NCBI GenBank assembly: GCA_965249735.1
Contig: CBDFMS010000019.1
Coordinates: 124,001 to 188,000, forward strand
Origin: JANQSS01 sp965249735
GTDB taxonomy: Bacteria > Bacteroidota > Bacteroidia > Chitinophagales > Saprospiraceae
Length of the DNA stretch: 64,000 nt
Direction: 5' to 3'
Shown here one piece after another: positions 26,711-36,559 of this stretch. A program made the translations under genes and the position numbers. Each line of letters starts with the position of its first letter. Positions within the stretch are counted from its first letter, which is position 1. The notes beneath the pieces were generated by a model. That model saw nothing but the letters and a program-made list of their open reading frames with translations. It was not told the DNA's origin and did not search any database.

Positions 26711-26747
26711 AAAAAAGCTGCAATTCTAAAATAAGAATTGCAGCTTT
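26711..26747 (-). terminator. Rho-independent terminator after the TonB receptor gene
   Basis: A perfect 14-base-pair stem (AAAGCTGCAATTCT at 26714-26727 with its complement at 26734-26747) and a 6-base loop. On the minus strand the stem is followed by a T6 run (26716-26711). It ends transcription of the TonB receptor about 40 bases after its stop. Confidence 0.85.
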
Positions 26748-26784
26748 CTATTGAAAATTCAATCAATGAATTGTTCTAATATTA

Positions 26785-29347
26785 TTAGAATAACAGCTGA
26801 ATTGAAGTATTCCATGTCGTACCATTCAAACTAAAGTATCCGAAACGGTCATTTTGACTGATGGCATCATTATCTAATAAATTCTTCACATTTGCCCGAA
26901 GGACCAGTGTTTGATTGCCTACATCAAATCGATAAGATGCACCGGCGTCGAGTACACCAAACGCATCCAATTCACCGATATCTTCTCTCAAAATATCAGC
27001 ACTGCCACGTTTGTATATTTTTATCGAAATAGTTGTAATCTGCATAAACATCCAGTCCATCCACTATTTCCGCTCTTCCACCTAACCCGAATGAAAATTG
27101 AGGAGCATTTGTGATATGTACTTCGTCGATATCATCTCCGTCTATTACACCAATCATCACGCCTGTATCATCATTAAATGAGGTCAACGATTCGATTGCA
27201 TTATAAGTCCAATCTCCGACTGATGCAAAGGCACTTAGACGAATGCCATCTTTAACAATGTATTGCATATCCAACTCGACGCCCATGTGTGTTTGCTCAA
27301 TTCCTCGCTCAATATCACGTTGTTGAAAATCATCATCTTCATCCTCCGTATCATTATCCTGGGTAAATGTTGTAACGTTAGTCCGGTTACCCCAGGTTTG
27401 AGTTATATACATTTAAATTCAAGAGGACTGAATTACTTCGAAACTTATATCCTGCTTCAACGCCGGTAATATCTTCATTATCAATGTCAGGAGTCAATAA
27501 TTTATTTGAATTTCGAATATCTTCAAAAATATTGTCAAGGAAAGGCTGTCTTGAATAATATCCTGCAATTTACAAAAACAGTGCTCATAAGTCCTATGCT
27601 ATATGAAGCTCCACCTTTAATATTGAATCCTTCTTTATTAACCTTATCTGACTCGCCTATCTCAGACCATCGGCCTTCGCGCTGATAAGATTGAGTTGAA
27701 GCGGCAGCCTGCAAAAATCCTGTGAATTTATCCTGGCTGAATTCTACCTGAGTAAACAAACCTTGATAATTAATATTCTCAGAATAATCATATGCGATGC
27801 GATCACCTTCATCAGGAATATCGAACAAAGCTGACCATGGCCGCGCTTTGAATGTTTTAGTAACAACGTAATCAGAACCACGCGTTGCATGTCTGAATGA
27901 GTCCTGATAACCATCAAGACCAAATAGCTCAACCAGCTGTCTGAAGTGATCTCCTTTATAAAATCTTAAGTCCATTCCAACATTAAATGTGACTTTATCT
28001 GAAAAATCATGCTGAAAATTTGTTACGTTCCCAAACCATTGGTGATTATTTGCAGATGCACGCAAGGCATAATTATCACTGAATTCTCCAATTCCGTCAT
28101 CATCAGCTTCGTTAGCCACCTGGATAGCATCCCAATCAACCTGACCGTCTGCAGTTCTGGCCCTATTACGACTAGATCCATAATTCCCAGTTCCGCCACC
28201 TCTACCAAATGAGGCATAAAGAACTGATGAAAGATTGCTCACATCACTCATATCCCAATCCCATGAAAGGTTTATTACAGGTTTATGATAGTAGTTTCTT
28301 CTTTCTGTTTCGAAATCACCATCGTGCTCGCCCCAGTGCTGGTTGAATTTTGGTGTCTCTTCGAGTGTTTCAAGACTCTGTGACCAGCGTTGTCCGTGCC
28401 ATTGAGGTGCACCTGTTACAAGGAAATTGAAGGTATGATCATCATTCGGTTTGAATCCTATTGACATAAAGTAATTCTGACCTTGTCCTTCAGTGCCTTC
28501 AGCCCACTTGTTATCAGCTTGCCAGTGATCTAACAGGATGGAGAAAGCCCACTTTCCTTGAAGGCCTGTGTTATAGGCCACAGTCCCTTTTATGTAATTG
28601 TCATTCCCCATACATAAATCGGGCGTAGCCACCTTTTCGGTTATCGACGGTCTTGGTGGCAATGTTCACTGTTCCTCCAACTGAAGAAATGGCCAATTTT
28701 GAAGAACCCAATCCACGTTGAACCTGAACCGCGTTAGCAACATCAGACATTCCGGACCAATTGGACCAGTACATCCGTCCATCCTCCATTCCGTTGATTG
28801 GTTGTCCATTCAAAAGAAAAGCAGTATTGATCTGATCGAAACCTCGCATGAACATTTGAGAATCTCCAAATCCCGTTTGATTTGAGATATACGCCGAAGG
28901 CGTATTTTTAATTACCTCCGGAAATTCGACATTACCAACTGATTTCGCCTGAATTTCTCTAGCTGTAATTGTGGTGAAACGGCGACTGGTGTGCGTCGAT
29001 CCCGCACCAATATCAAGATACCCGGTCACCACCACTTCGTCTAGTCCGTAGGCATCAGCAGAAAGTGAAATGGCTCCTGCTCGTACCTCATCGAGCGAGT
29101 AAGTGCCTGAAGCATAGCCTACAATATTGTATATATAGCTTGCTGTCATTGCTTGGTACGTTTAACGTGAATTTTCCCATCGCGTCTGTAACAGTACCAG
29201 TAGTTGTCCCCTCGACAACAACAGTTCGCCACCGATAAGGGGCTCTTTAGAAGCTCCATCAAGAACTTCTCCAGATATCGTCTGCTGACCATACCCAATG
29301 GCTACCGCAGCGATCATCATCAAAAAAGAGTAAATAATTCGTTTCAT
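26785..29347 (-). pseudogene. TonB-dependent outer-membrane receptor, multiply frameshifted
   Basis: One TonB-dependent receptor spread over all three frames. The start has a signal peptide (MKRIIYSFLMMIAAVAIGYG) and a carboxypeptidase-regulatory-like domain (TISGEVLDGASKEPLIG). The plug follows (DEVVVTGYLD, SQMFMRGFDQINTAFLLNG, VQRGLGSSK, SVGGTVNIATKT), then barrel strands to a C-terminus of TSIQLLF. Frame changes lie near 29225, 29125, 28606 (C4 run), 27565, 27390 and 27020 (T5 run). In each case the family-like sequence continues in the next frame. The substrate is unknown. No SusD partner is adjacent. The lesions are more like sequence errors than decay. Confidence 0.8.
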
Positions 29348-29366
29348 ATGTAAAGTGATTTTGTAC

Positions 29367-29374
29367 GAAAATAT
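29367..29374 (-). promoter_or_regulatory. Variant -7 element upstream of the TonB receptor gene
   Basis: The minus strand reads TATTTTCG (TAnnTTCG), about 20 bases before the ATG at 29347. Confidence 0.35.
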
Positions 29375-29413
29375 TGATCAAAAATAATCAATTAGTAAAT
29401 CATTAAGCCCCTA

Positions 29414-29438
29414 AGTTATTAACTTTTTGTTAATAATT
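29414..29438 (-). terminator. AT-rich hairpin between ctlX and the TonB receptor gene
   Basis: TTATTAAC (29416-29423) and GTTAATAA (29429-29436) form an 8-base-pair stem around a T5 loop. It lies about 45 bases after the ctlX stop on the minus strand. The stem is weak (mostly A-T), so a terminator is possible but an operator-like palindrome is equally so. Confidence 0.25.
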
Positions 29439-29480
29439 AAAACCCTGACATTCAGCAGACTATGAATTTTATTGAAAATT

Positions 29481-30435
29481 TTATTGCTCTAAATCAACAT
29501 CATCTCGCTTCGACAGAAAAATTTCGGCAATCATACAACGTGCACTACCGCCACCATAAGTCTCAATTGTCGAAATATCCGCTGCGATTATTCTCGATGT
29601 TTTACCGAGTTGCTGGAGTTGTTTTTTTGTAAGCGAATCGTGGGCTTGCCTGGACATGATCATGAGTGGTTCTCCTTGATCAATTGAGTAATTGAATCAT
29701 GTTTCCGGCAAAAGCATTCATCTGTTTAAAACTTATGGGTCACAAATCTTTTTACCGAGATTGCTCTAACCGTTCTATTAACCTGGTTCGTTCTTCCGAA
29801 TCAGCAATGCTTTCGAGACAAACAACGGCATCTCTTGTTCCAAGTGCCATCATCACATTCGTTATGATAAATTGGGATGGCCACTTTTGTTCTGTACCGT
29901 GGAAGGCCATCATTTCGTATCCCGTAAGAACAGCCAGTTTATCCAATAATCCAATATCAGTCCGCGGACTCAAACAGGCATACACGACTCGTTGATCATG
30001 GTCAAACAACATACTGCCTGTCCCTTCAAGAAATAAGCCCTTTTCTTCATAATGCTCAAATGTATATCTCCGATCAACTAAAAAGTGTTGATCCACAAAG
30101 TCCAAAATCGCCGGGGTCGCGCGCTCTCTACGTCTGTTTGGCGCAAACAAAGGATATGTCAACATCCAACCTTCAGGCGTCGTAGAGAACCAATTATTTG
30201 GAAAAACAGCATCCGGTTTCACCGGTGTTTCACTGTCTTGCCAGACAAACACATGCACACCTGCTTCAAGCATGACTTTAACCATGGCATCAAATTCTTC
30301 TATTGCCCTGGAAGTTATAGAATTCTCTGATTCATCCTCGTCCAATGTTTGAAACGCATTATTGATAGCAGTTTCAGGGTTGAACCCAAAATTGGCCGGG
30401 CGGACCATGAGAACAGAATTTGTAAATGATTTCAT
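29481..30435 (-). pseudogene. ctlX: Citrulline/arginine hydrolase CtlX-like, frameshifted
   Basis: An arginine deiminase-superfamily (amidinotransferase fold) protein of the CtlX type. Early motifs are VLMVRPANFGFN and PDAVFPNNWFS; LEGTGSMLFDH and ACLSPRTD follow; the C-terminus has TYGGGSARCMIAEIFL with the nucleophilic Cys. The catalytic His motif (family: YHTN) reads FIITN in the main frame, but IPIYH is present one frame over at about 29875, so two compensating indels flank it. Further shifts lie at about 29745 and 29690, between SR, the ISFKQMNAFAGNM segment and the last part. The enzyme would hydrolyse a guanidino or ureido amino acid. Probably intact in the organism. Confidence 0.75.
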
Positions 30436-30451
30436 CGATTTGCTGTTTTTG

Positions 30452-30459
30452 CAAAATTA
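30452..30459 (-). promoter_or_regulatory. -7 promoter element for the CtlX-like gene
   Basis: The minus strand reads TAATTTTG, an exact TAnnTTTG match about 17 bases before the ATG at 30435. Confidence 0.45.
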
Positions 30460-30545
30460 GCAATTCGTTCCTAGTAATTAGGACTCTTTCAGCCAGCGGT
30501 ATTATTGGAATTGGTGATGGATTAGTTTCTAAAAGTTATTGATTT

Positions 30546-31345
30546 TCAAGCACCATTCTTCGTATTTTCTGCTGCCTCTTCATGCCCCAGATAGTTGTCA
30601 ATCCATGCATGTGCTGCATAGATGACCGGAGTAAGAACGATGGCCACAACGAATTTGTAAATGTAATTGACCACACCTATAGCTAGAACCTGAAGCAGGG
30701 GCCAATTTCCTCCAATATAGAATGCAATAAGAAGCACAACAAAACTGTCGATAAATTGAGAAACCAAAGTGGAACCCGTTGCCCTTAACCATAATTTTCG
30801 CTCTCCTGTGATTCGTTTGATCTGGCGAAATACCGCCACATCAACTAACTGACCGACGAGAAAAGCGACAAGTGAACCAGCAATGATCCACATACCCTGA
30901 CCAAAAACGACACGAAATGGCCGCATCAAAATCACTGACTTTTTCTTTCATGTTAGCCAGCTCCTCCCCTTCAAAACTGAATAAATGAGATGTTGGCCAG
31001 AAATCTGCAGGATCAACTCTGATGGGCGAACATCACAATAACGAAACCATAGAGGATCAGACCGGCTGTCATAATTGAAAGAAAACGCACTCCTTTTTTA
31101 CCATAGTACTCATTGATGATATCAGTCATAACAAAGACCACCGGCCATAAAAGGACCCCTGCCGTCAAATTAAAACCCAAACCATCAAATCCGAATAGAC
31201 TAAAGTTAGCGGGCGACCAACCAAATAATTTCTCCAGGGACAAATATTTTTACACCGTATGAACTCCGCCATCAACGCATTGGTGACAAAAAATCCAGAC
31301 AGTAAAATAAAGAGCTTATGGTATCGGATTGTTCCAATATTTCAT
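30546..31345 (-). pseudogene. yhhQ: Queuosine precursor transporter YhhQ (VUT family), frameshifted
   Basis: A vitamin-uptake-transporter family membrane protein in several frames. It begins MKYWNNP at 31345; FILLSGFFVTNALMAEF, LFGWSPANFSLFGF, VFVMTDIINEYYGKKGVRF, then FEGEELANMKEKVSDF, and last FLVGQLVDVAVF, WLRATGSTLVSQFIDS and NYIYKFVVA follow in family order. Frame changes fall near 31320, 31255, 31020 and 30915. YhhQ imports queuosine precursors (preQ0/preQ1) for tRNA modification. Six membrane helices are recognisable once the frames are joined. Sequence error is more likely than a true pseudogene. Confidence 0.75.
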
Positions 31346-31428
31346 TTGCTTTGCACCCTTTGTCATGTTGTTACTAAACTCATGTACTTATTCGTTGTTA
31401 TCATCTTTTTAATCCAATTTTGCAAGGT

Positions 31429-33267
31429 ATGGCGAAGATTTCAATAAATATTGGAACGGGAAATGTAAAGAAGGAAAGCGACATCGTCGTAGGAATCGAT
31501 CTGGGTACCACCAATAGCCTGGTTGCGTACGCCGATGTTGATGGTAATCCCAGAATACTCCACAAGAATGATTCGGCTAAACTCCTACCCTCTATCATCT
31601 ATTTTGATAAGGATAATTATCCAATTGTTGGGGCCAGGGCACTGGAAAAAATGATTGATAATCCGGAACGCACGATTTTCAGCATTAAGCGATTAATGGG
31701 CAAATCATGGAACGATGTAGAACAATATCAGAACTTTTTTGCCTATGATATTATCAAGAAAGACGAGGAAGAGTTAATTCGCATTCGCATCGGCAATCGA
31801 TTCTATACGCCTATTGAACTTTCAGCAATCATCCTGCGAAAATTGAAATAATAGCAGAAGATGAATTGGGTGAACGTGTTTTAAAAGCCGTTATCACCGT
31901 GTGCCGGCTTATTTAATGACAGCCAGCGACAGGCTACTAAGGACGCAGGAAAATTGGCAGGGCTCAATGTACTGAGAATAGTCAATGAACCCACGGCAGC
32001 CAGCCTGGCCTTCGGACTCAGAAAAGGGCAAGTAATAAAACAATAGCCGTCTATGATCTTGGTGGTGGAACCTTTGATATTTCTATATTGAATTTATCAG
32101 ATGGAATCTTTGAAGTTTTAGCCACGCATGGAGATACCTTCTTAGGGGGTGATGATTCGATAAAACGGATCATGGAGGAATGGGCTCAAAAACTTCAAGC
32201 TGATAAGGTAGAATATTCTACAACAGCGCTAAGACTTAAGGCTGAGAAAAGCGAAAAAGGATCTGAGTACTACTTCTTCGATTCATGACGAAATAAATGG
32301 AGCACGTGTCTCCTTGCGAATGGATCGGTTTGTTGAAATTACGGCTGACCTTGTAGAACGTACCTTGAATTCCTGCCGGTTGGCTCTGGAAGATGCGCAA
32401 TTAACAACTGCTGATATCGATGAAATTATTCTTGTGGGAGGATCTACCAGGATGCCGGCCATTCATCTGGCTCTTTCGGCTTTTTTCAAAAAGAATGTTA
32501 ATAATAGTGTCAATCCTGACGAAGCGGTGGCACTCGGAGCAGCAATACAAGCGGACATATTAGCTGGTCGAAGAAAAGACATGCTTTTACTGGATGTCAC
32601 CCCACTCTCTCTTGGCATTGAGACAGTTGGTGGATTAATGGATACAATTATTCCGCGGAATTCGAAAATTCCGGCCGCAGTTGGGCGAAATTACACCACC
32701 TCGATAGATGGGCAGAAAAACCTCAAGGTGGCAATTTACCAGGGCGAACGCGACCTGGTTGAAGACAATCGGAAATTGGGCGAATTTATTTTAAAAAATA
32801 TTCCACCAATGGCTGCCGGTTTACCCAAAATTGAAATTAAATTTTTAATTGATGCCGACGGAATTTTGCAAGTCATTGCAACAGAACTTCGCTCCGGGGT
32901 AAAACAAGAAATTCAAATTAAACCACAATACGGCATCACTGAGGAAGAAATGGCAAAAATGTTGCTGGACTCTATTTCAAATGCCGAACATGATATTAAA
33001 CAACGGGCAGTTATTGAGGCACGAACAGAAGGCAAATCCATGGCCCTTTCAGCTGATCGTTTTATTAAACAAAATTTAAGTTGGTTGTCAGAAGAACAAG
33101 TGGCGGAAATACAACGGTTAAATAATGCCCTGGTGAAGAGTTTTCAATCCGATGATAAAGATCACATCTTAGTTCAAATCGAAAATTTGAACACCTATAC
33201 CTCCCCACTGGCACATGAGGCGCTTGATCGAAATATTGCAAAAAAGCTTGAGGGTGACACAATATGA
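31429..33267 (+). pseudogene. hscA: Hsp70-family Fe-S assembly chaperone HscA-like, frameshifted
   Basis: An Hsp70 of the HscA-like group, starting MAKISINIGTGN. The ATPase domain has VGIDLGTTNSLVAY, IAVYDLGGGTFDISIL and ILVGGSTRMPAI; the substrate domain has LLLDVTPLSLGIETVGG. The 3' half (from about 32314) is intact. The 5' half is broken near 31848, 31900, 31915, 32030 and 32255. At 32145-32170 the family motif GGDDFDKR reads GGDDSIKR, which one missing T and one extra A would explain. Reassembled length is about 612 residues. HscA works with Fe-S scaffold proteins. Sequence error is the likely cause of the breaks. Confidence 0.8.
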
Positions 33268-33364
33268 TTAGAACGTGAGAGTGTGAGAGCTTTAGAATAT
33301 GAGACCATTAGAGCATGAGATTGTGAGAATATGAGAGGATTTGAGCACCGGATTTGAGCACAAA
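33268..33364 (+). repeat. Degenerate TGAGA-type intergenic repeat
   Basis: A purine-rich stretch with many spaced copies of TGAGA and the longer unit TTAGA(A/G)C(G/A)TGAGA (two near copies at 33268 and 33309), followed by two copies of ATTTGAGCAC. It fills the gap between the hscA-like and SUI1 genes. A 12-base piece of it, TTTGAGCACAAA (33353-33364), also lies 16 bases before kdnA (23374-23385). Its role is unknown. Confidence 0.5.
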
Positions 33365-33378
33365 AAAGGAAAACAACC

Positions 33379-33690
33379 ATGGGTAAAAAAAAGAAGCGAT
33401 ATGAAGTATACCAGTACGATCCGACGGAAGAGGAGGAGGTCGATCTAGTTGAAGTCAGACCGGACCACCAGCGGCTGCGCTTACGCATGGAAAAGAAGAA
33501 TCGTGGAGGAAAAGTGGTAACAATTGTTGCGGGCTATTCGGGATTAGGCATCGAAGACCTCACAAAAAAATTAAAATCAAGTTGTGGCGTGGGAGGATCA
33601 GCCAAAGAAGGCGAAATATTATTGCAAGGAGATGTCCGCAAAAAGGCAATTGAGCTTTTAAAAAAAATGGGTTACACCGACGTTAAATAA
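33379..33690 (+). CDS. SUI1/eIF1-like translation factor (YciH family)
   Basis: A 103-residue SUI1-domain protein. After a basic start (MGKKKKRY) and an acidic spacer, the domain runs RLRLRMEKKNRGGKVVTIVAGYSG, with LTKKLKSSCGVGGSAKEGEI giving the family KxLKxxCGxGGxxK pattern, and ending IELLKKMGY. In Archaea and eukaryotes SUI1 proteins guide start-codon selection; the bacterial YciH role is less clear. It probably forms its own unit after the degenerate repeat. Confidence 0.9.
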   Translation: MGKKKKRYEVYQYDPTEEEEVDLVEVRPDHQRLRLRMEKKNRGGKVVTIVAGYSGLGIEDLTKKLKSSCGVGGSAKEGEILLQGDVRKKAIELLKKMGYTDVK

Positions 33691-33736
33691 TAGAACGGTA
33701 ATTAATCGTTAAATTAGATTCAACCAGCGAAATAAA

Positions 33737-34321
33737 TTATGCGATCTGGAATTTTGGTGGCATTTTACGCAAACTTTTCTTGTACAACCAGACGGATAAA
33801 ACTGCTATTGCGCAGCCTAAGCCAAATCCACAAATTACATCTGCCGGATAGTGTACGCCAACATAGATTTGAGCAAGACCAACCAGCAAGGCCCAAGGCA
33901 AGAAGATCCACCGATATCGAAACCAAAATGGTGCTGTCGTGCAAATAATAAATACGGCCAGAGTCATGTGATTCGTAGCGTGTGATGACGTAAAACTGAA
34001 TCCTGAGCCACAATCGACACGTAGAATGATATCCGTCAATTCACTTTCCATATGACAAGGCCTGGGTCTCATGACAGACTTCTTTATCAAATGACTGCTT
34101 ACAAAATCGGAAATGCCAACTGTTGTCAGACACCATATGATCCACAGCAATCCGCTCCATCTGAATTTCCATAAAAAATATGCAGTGATTAAAACGTAGA
34201 GTGGAATCCAGACCACCTGGTTTCTCATAAAAGGCATCACCACATCAAAAAATGCGTTCGTCCAACCTTTATTGATAATCAAAAAGAAGGATTGATCAAT
34301 GGCTAGTATTTGCTCTAACAT
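33737..34321 (-). CDS. PAP2-family membrane phosphatase
   Basis: A 194-residue integral membrane phosphatase. The three PAP2 signatures are present: KKSVMRPRP, SFTSSHATN (with Ser-His in the usual PSGH place), and QIYVGVHYPADV with the catalytic His. Around five membrane helices are visible. Likely substrates are lipid phosphates such as undecaprenyl pyrophosphate, phosphatidate or lipid A phosphates. It overlaps the upstream methyltransferase gene by 7 bases, so they are cotranscribed. Confidence 0.92.
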   Translation of the reverse strand: MLEQILAIDQSFFLIINKGWTNAFFDVVMPFMRNQVVWIPLYVLITAYFLWKFRWSGLLWIIWCLTTVGISDFVSSHLIKKSVMRPRPCHMESELTDIILRVDCGSGFSFTSSHATNHMTLAVFIICTTAPFWFRYRWIFLPWALLVGLAQIYVGVHYPADVICGFGLGCAIAVLSVWLYKKSLRKMPPKFQIA

Positions 34322-35085
34322 GAACTTACAATAATCATACGTGGAGAAAGATTTTTGTCATACGTGCTCAAGTCATAATTGCCATATACCTCATGAATTG
34401 AAAATCCCTGTTCAGTTAACATTGAAGTAAAATCCTGCAATGAAAATAAGGTGACTTTTTCATCGTATGTACGATGGAGATCTGCATTACGCCAATCCAT
34501 GTTTTTAATCAGGCGATTCCCGTCAATCTGTCTATTTATTTCAACAGACCAATCTTGAAATTTCTTATTTTCTTTTGTAATTAAATTTTTCTTTATCATT
34601 ACGTCATTCATGTAGTCAATTACGAAAATGCCATTCTTTTTCAAACTAGATTTTACACTTCTTATAACTCGAACGTTGTCTCGAACATCATCAAAATACC
34701 CAAAACTTGTAAATAGATTTAATACATAATTGAAGTAATTTCGCCGAAATGGTTTTCGCATATCCTGGATATAAAACTCCAGTCCATCCTCTTCATGGGC
34801 AGATGCAAGTTTGATATTCCGTTTGGATAGATCGATTCCGGTGACTTGATATCCCCGACTGTGAATATATCTGGAATGTCTACCTGTTCCACAGGCCAAA
34901 TCCAAAAAGATAGCTGAATCATTAGGTTTCAGTGCATCTAAAAGACGTTCCAGAAAATCCTGAGCCTCTTGATCATTGCGGTGTTTGTACATCAGGTCAT
35001 ACAAATCACTTTCGAACCATGACTCAAACCATTCCCCTTTATTCCGCTCATTCATCGAATTACCTATCTGAATTTTATCCTTCAT
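34315..35085 (-). CDS. Class I SAM-dependent methyltransferase
   Basis: A 256-residue methyltransferase. The SAM-binding motif I is FLDLACGTGRHSRY, motif II VTGIDLSKRNI, then FYIQDMRKPF and NLFTSFGYF. The C-terminal part after about 150 holds the substrate-binding insert (DYMND, NRLIKNMDWRN). The start could be here or ten codons downstream (MNERNKGEW at 35055). Its 3' end overlaps the PAP2 gene. The substrate is unknown. Confidence 0.88.
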   Translation of the reverse strand: MKDKIQIGNSMNERNKGEWFESWFESDLYDLMYKHRNDQEAQDFLERLLDALKPNDSAIFLDLACGTGRHSRYIHSRGYQVTGIDLSKRNIKLASAHEEDGLEFYIQDMRKPFRRNYFNYVLNLFTSFGYFDDVRDNVRVIRSVKSSLKKNGIFVIDYMNDVMIKKNLITKENKKFQDWSVEINRQIDGNRLIKNMDWRNADLHRTYDEKVTLFSLQDFTSMLTEQGFSIHEVYGNYDLSTYDKNLSPRMIIVSSC

Positions 35086-35138
35086 TTATCAATTTCTAGC
35101 CTCTTCAATTTAGCCGGTCAATACAATCTAACAATCCG

Positions 35139-35146
35139 TAAATTTG
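35139..35146 (+). promoter_or_regulatory. -7 promoter element for the phosphohexomutase operon
   Basis: TAAATTTG is an exact match to TAnnTTTG, ending 27 bases before the TTG start at 35174. It supports transcription starting just ahead of that codon. Confidence 0.5.
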
Positions 35147-35173
35147 GCCAAGATTATTTAATCTATACATATT

Positions 35174-36553
35174 TTGACATTAATAAAATCAATTTCAGGT
35201 TTTCGGGGCACCATCGGTGGTAAGATTGGACAGTCCCTAACGCCTTTGGATATAACCAGTTTGACTGCCGGATACGGGCAATGGCTGAAAGAAAAAGATC
35301 AGCATCCTGCTGTGGTAATTGGTCGTGATGGTCGGGTAACTGGTCCTTTGGTTCAGTCACTTGTGACAAATACCTTAATCATGCAAGGTATTGATGTTTT
35401 TGACGCCGGTCTTTCCACAACACCCACAGTCGAAATGGCAGTTCCATACAAACAGGCTCAAGGTGGAATCGTCATCACAGCATCTCACAATCCAATGAAC
35501 TGGAATGCTTTAAAACTTCTTGACGAGAAAGGGGAATTCCTCAGTCAGGAAGAAGGGGCAAAAGTGCTTCACTATGCCGATGATGCCAAGCAACTCGAAT
35601 TTATGCCCGTCGATGAACTCGGAATTTATCATGCTTCCGGTGAATTGCTTGCATATCATTTAGACCGCATCCTCGCTTTACCATATGTTGACGTGGAACT
35701 TATCCGGTCTGCAGAAATTTCGATCGTTTTAGATCCCATTAATTCATCAGGATCGATAGCAGTACCGGCACTCCTCGATAGATTAAATGTTGAATGCCAA
35801 ATGATTCATGGAGAAATTAAAGGCAGATTTGGACATAATCCAGAGCCATTGGCTGCGCATTTAGAAGATTTGTCCCGGGCAGTCCAAGAGCATAAAGCCG
35901 ATATGGGTATTTCTGTAGATCCGGATGTCGATCGGCTAGCCTTTGTTTGTGAAAATGGAGAGATGTTCGGGGAAGAAAATACACTTGTTGCCATTAGCGA
36001 CTATCTTCTTAAAATTCAGCCGGGAGCAACGGTTTCTAATTTAAGTTCGACAAGAGGATTACGCGATATATCTATAAAATACAATCAACCTTATTTTCCA
36101 TCGGCTGTGGGAGAAGTGAATGTTGTCGCCATGATGAAAGAAAAAAATGCAGTAATTGGAGGTGAAGGAAACGGCGGTGTCATCTTGCCGGATTTGCATT
36201 ACGGACGTGATGCGCTCGCAGGAATAGCACTATTTTTATCACACTACGCCGGCCAACAGAAATCCATGCTTGAGATAAAAAATCAGCTGCCCAATTATCA
36301 CATGAGTAAGATGAAAGTTACCTTGCAAGCTGAAATGAATCCTCAAGAAATTCTAGATCAATTCAAAGAGCGGTATGCACAACATCCCGGTCTTAATTTG
36401 GTGGATGGCGTTAAACTTGATTTTGATGAGGCTTGGGTTCATATGAGAAAATCCAACACCGAACCTATCATTCGAATATATGCCGAGGCCAAATCTGAAG
36501 CTGAGGCTATTACATTGGCAACTCAATTTGAAAAAGAAATTTTATCCAACTGA
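35174..36553 (+). CDS. glmM: Phosphoglucosamine mutase-type phosphohexomutase
   Basis: A 459-residue alpha-D-phosphohexomutase. The start ISGFRGTIGG, the phosphoserine loop ITASHNPMNWNALK, the metal loop SVDPDVDRLAFV and the sugar loop GGEGNGGVI are in order; the phosphate-binding RKSNTEPIIRIYAEA closes the protein. GlmM makes glucosamine-1-phosphate for peptidoglycan and LPS; a phosphomannomutase specificity is the alternative. No ATG precedes the conserved part, so a TTG at 35174 is the likely start. It leads an operon with a cysteine desulfurase and ribD, each after six bases. Confidence 0.85.
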   Translation: MTLIKSISGFRGTIGGKIGQSLTPLDITSLTAGYGQWLKEKDQHPAVVIGRDGRVTGPLVQSLVTNTLIMQGIDVFDAGLSTTPTVEMAVPYKQAQGGIVITASHNPMNWNALKLLDEKGEFLSQEEGAKVLHYADDAKQLEFMPVDELGIYHASGELLAYHLDRILALPYVDVELIRSAEISIVLDPINSSGSIAVPALLDRLNVECQMIHGEIKGRFGHNPEPLAAHLEDLSRAVQEHKADMGISVDPDVDRLAFVCENGEMFGEENTLVAISDYLLKIQPGATVSNLSSTRGLRDISIKYNQPYFPSAVGEVNVVAMMKEKNAVIGGEGNGGVILPDLHYGRDALAGIALFLSHYAGQQKSMLEIKNQLPNYHMSKMKVTLQAEMNPQEILDQFKERYAQHPGLNLVDGVKLDFDEAWVHMRKSNTEPIIRIYAEAKSEAEAITLATQFEKEILSN

Positions 36554-36559
36554 CCCATT

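Noticed and set aside
26785..29347. Several separate small genes in place of the TonB receptor
   Set aside because: The fragments join end to end into one receptor with plug and barrel in family order, so they are pieces of one gene.
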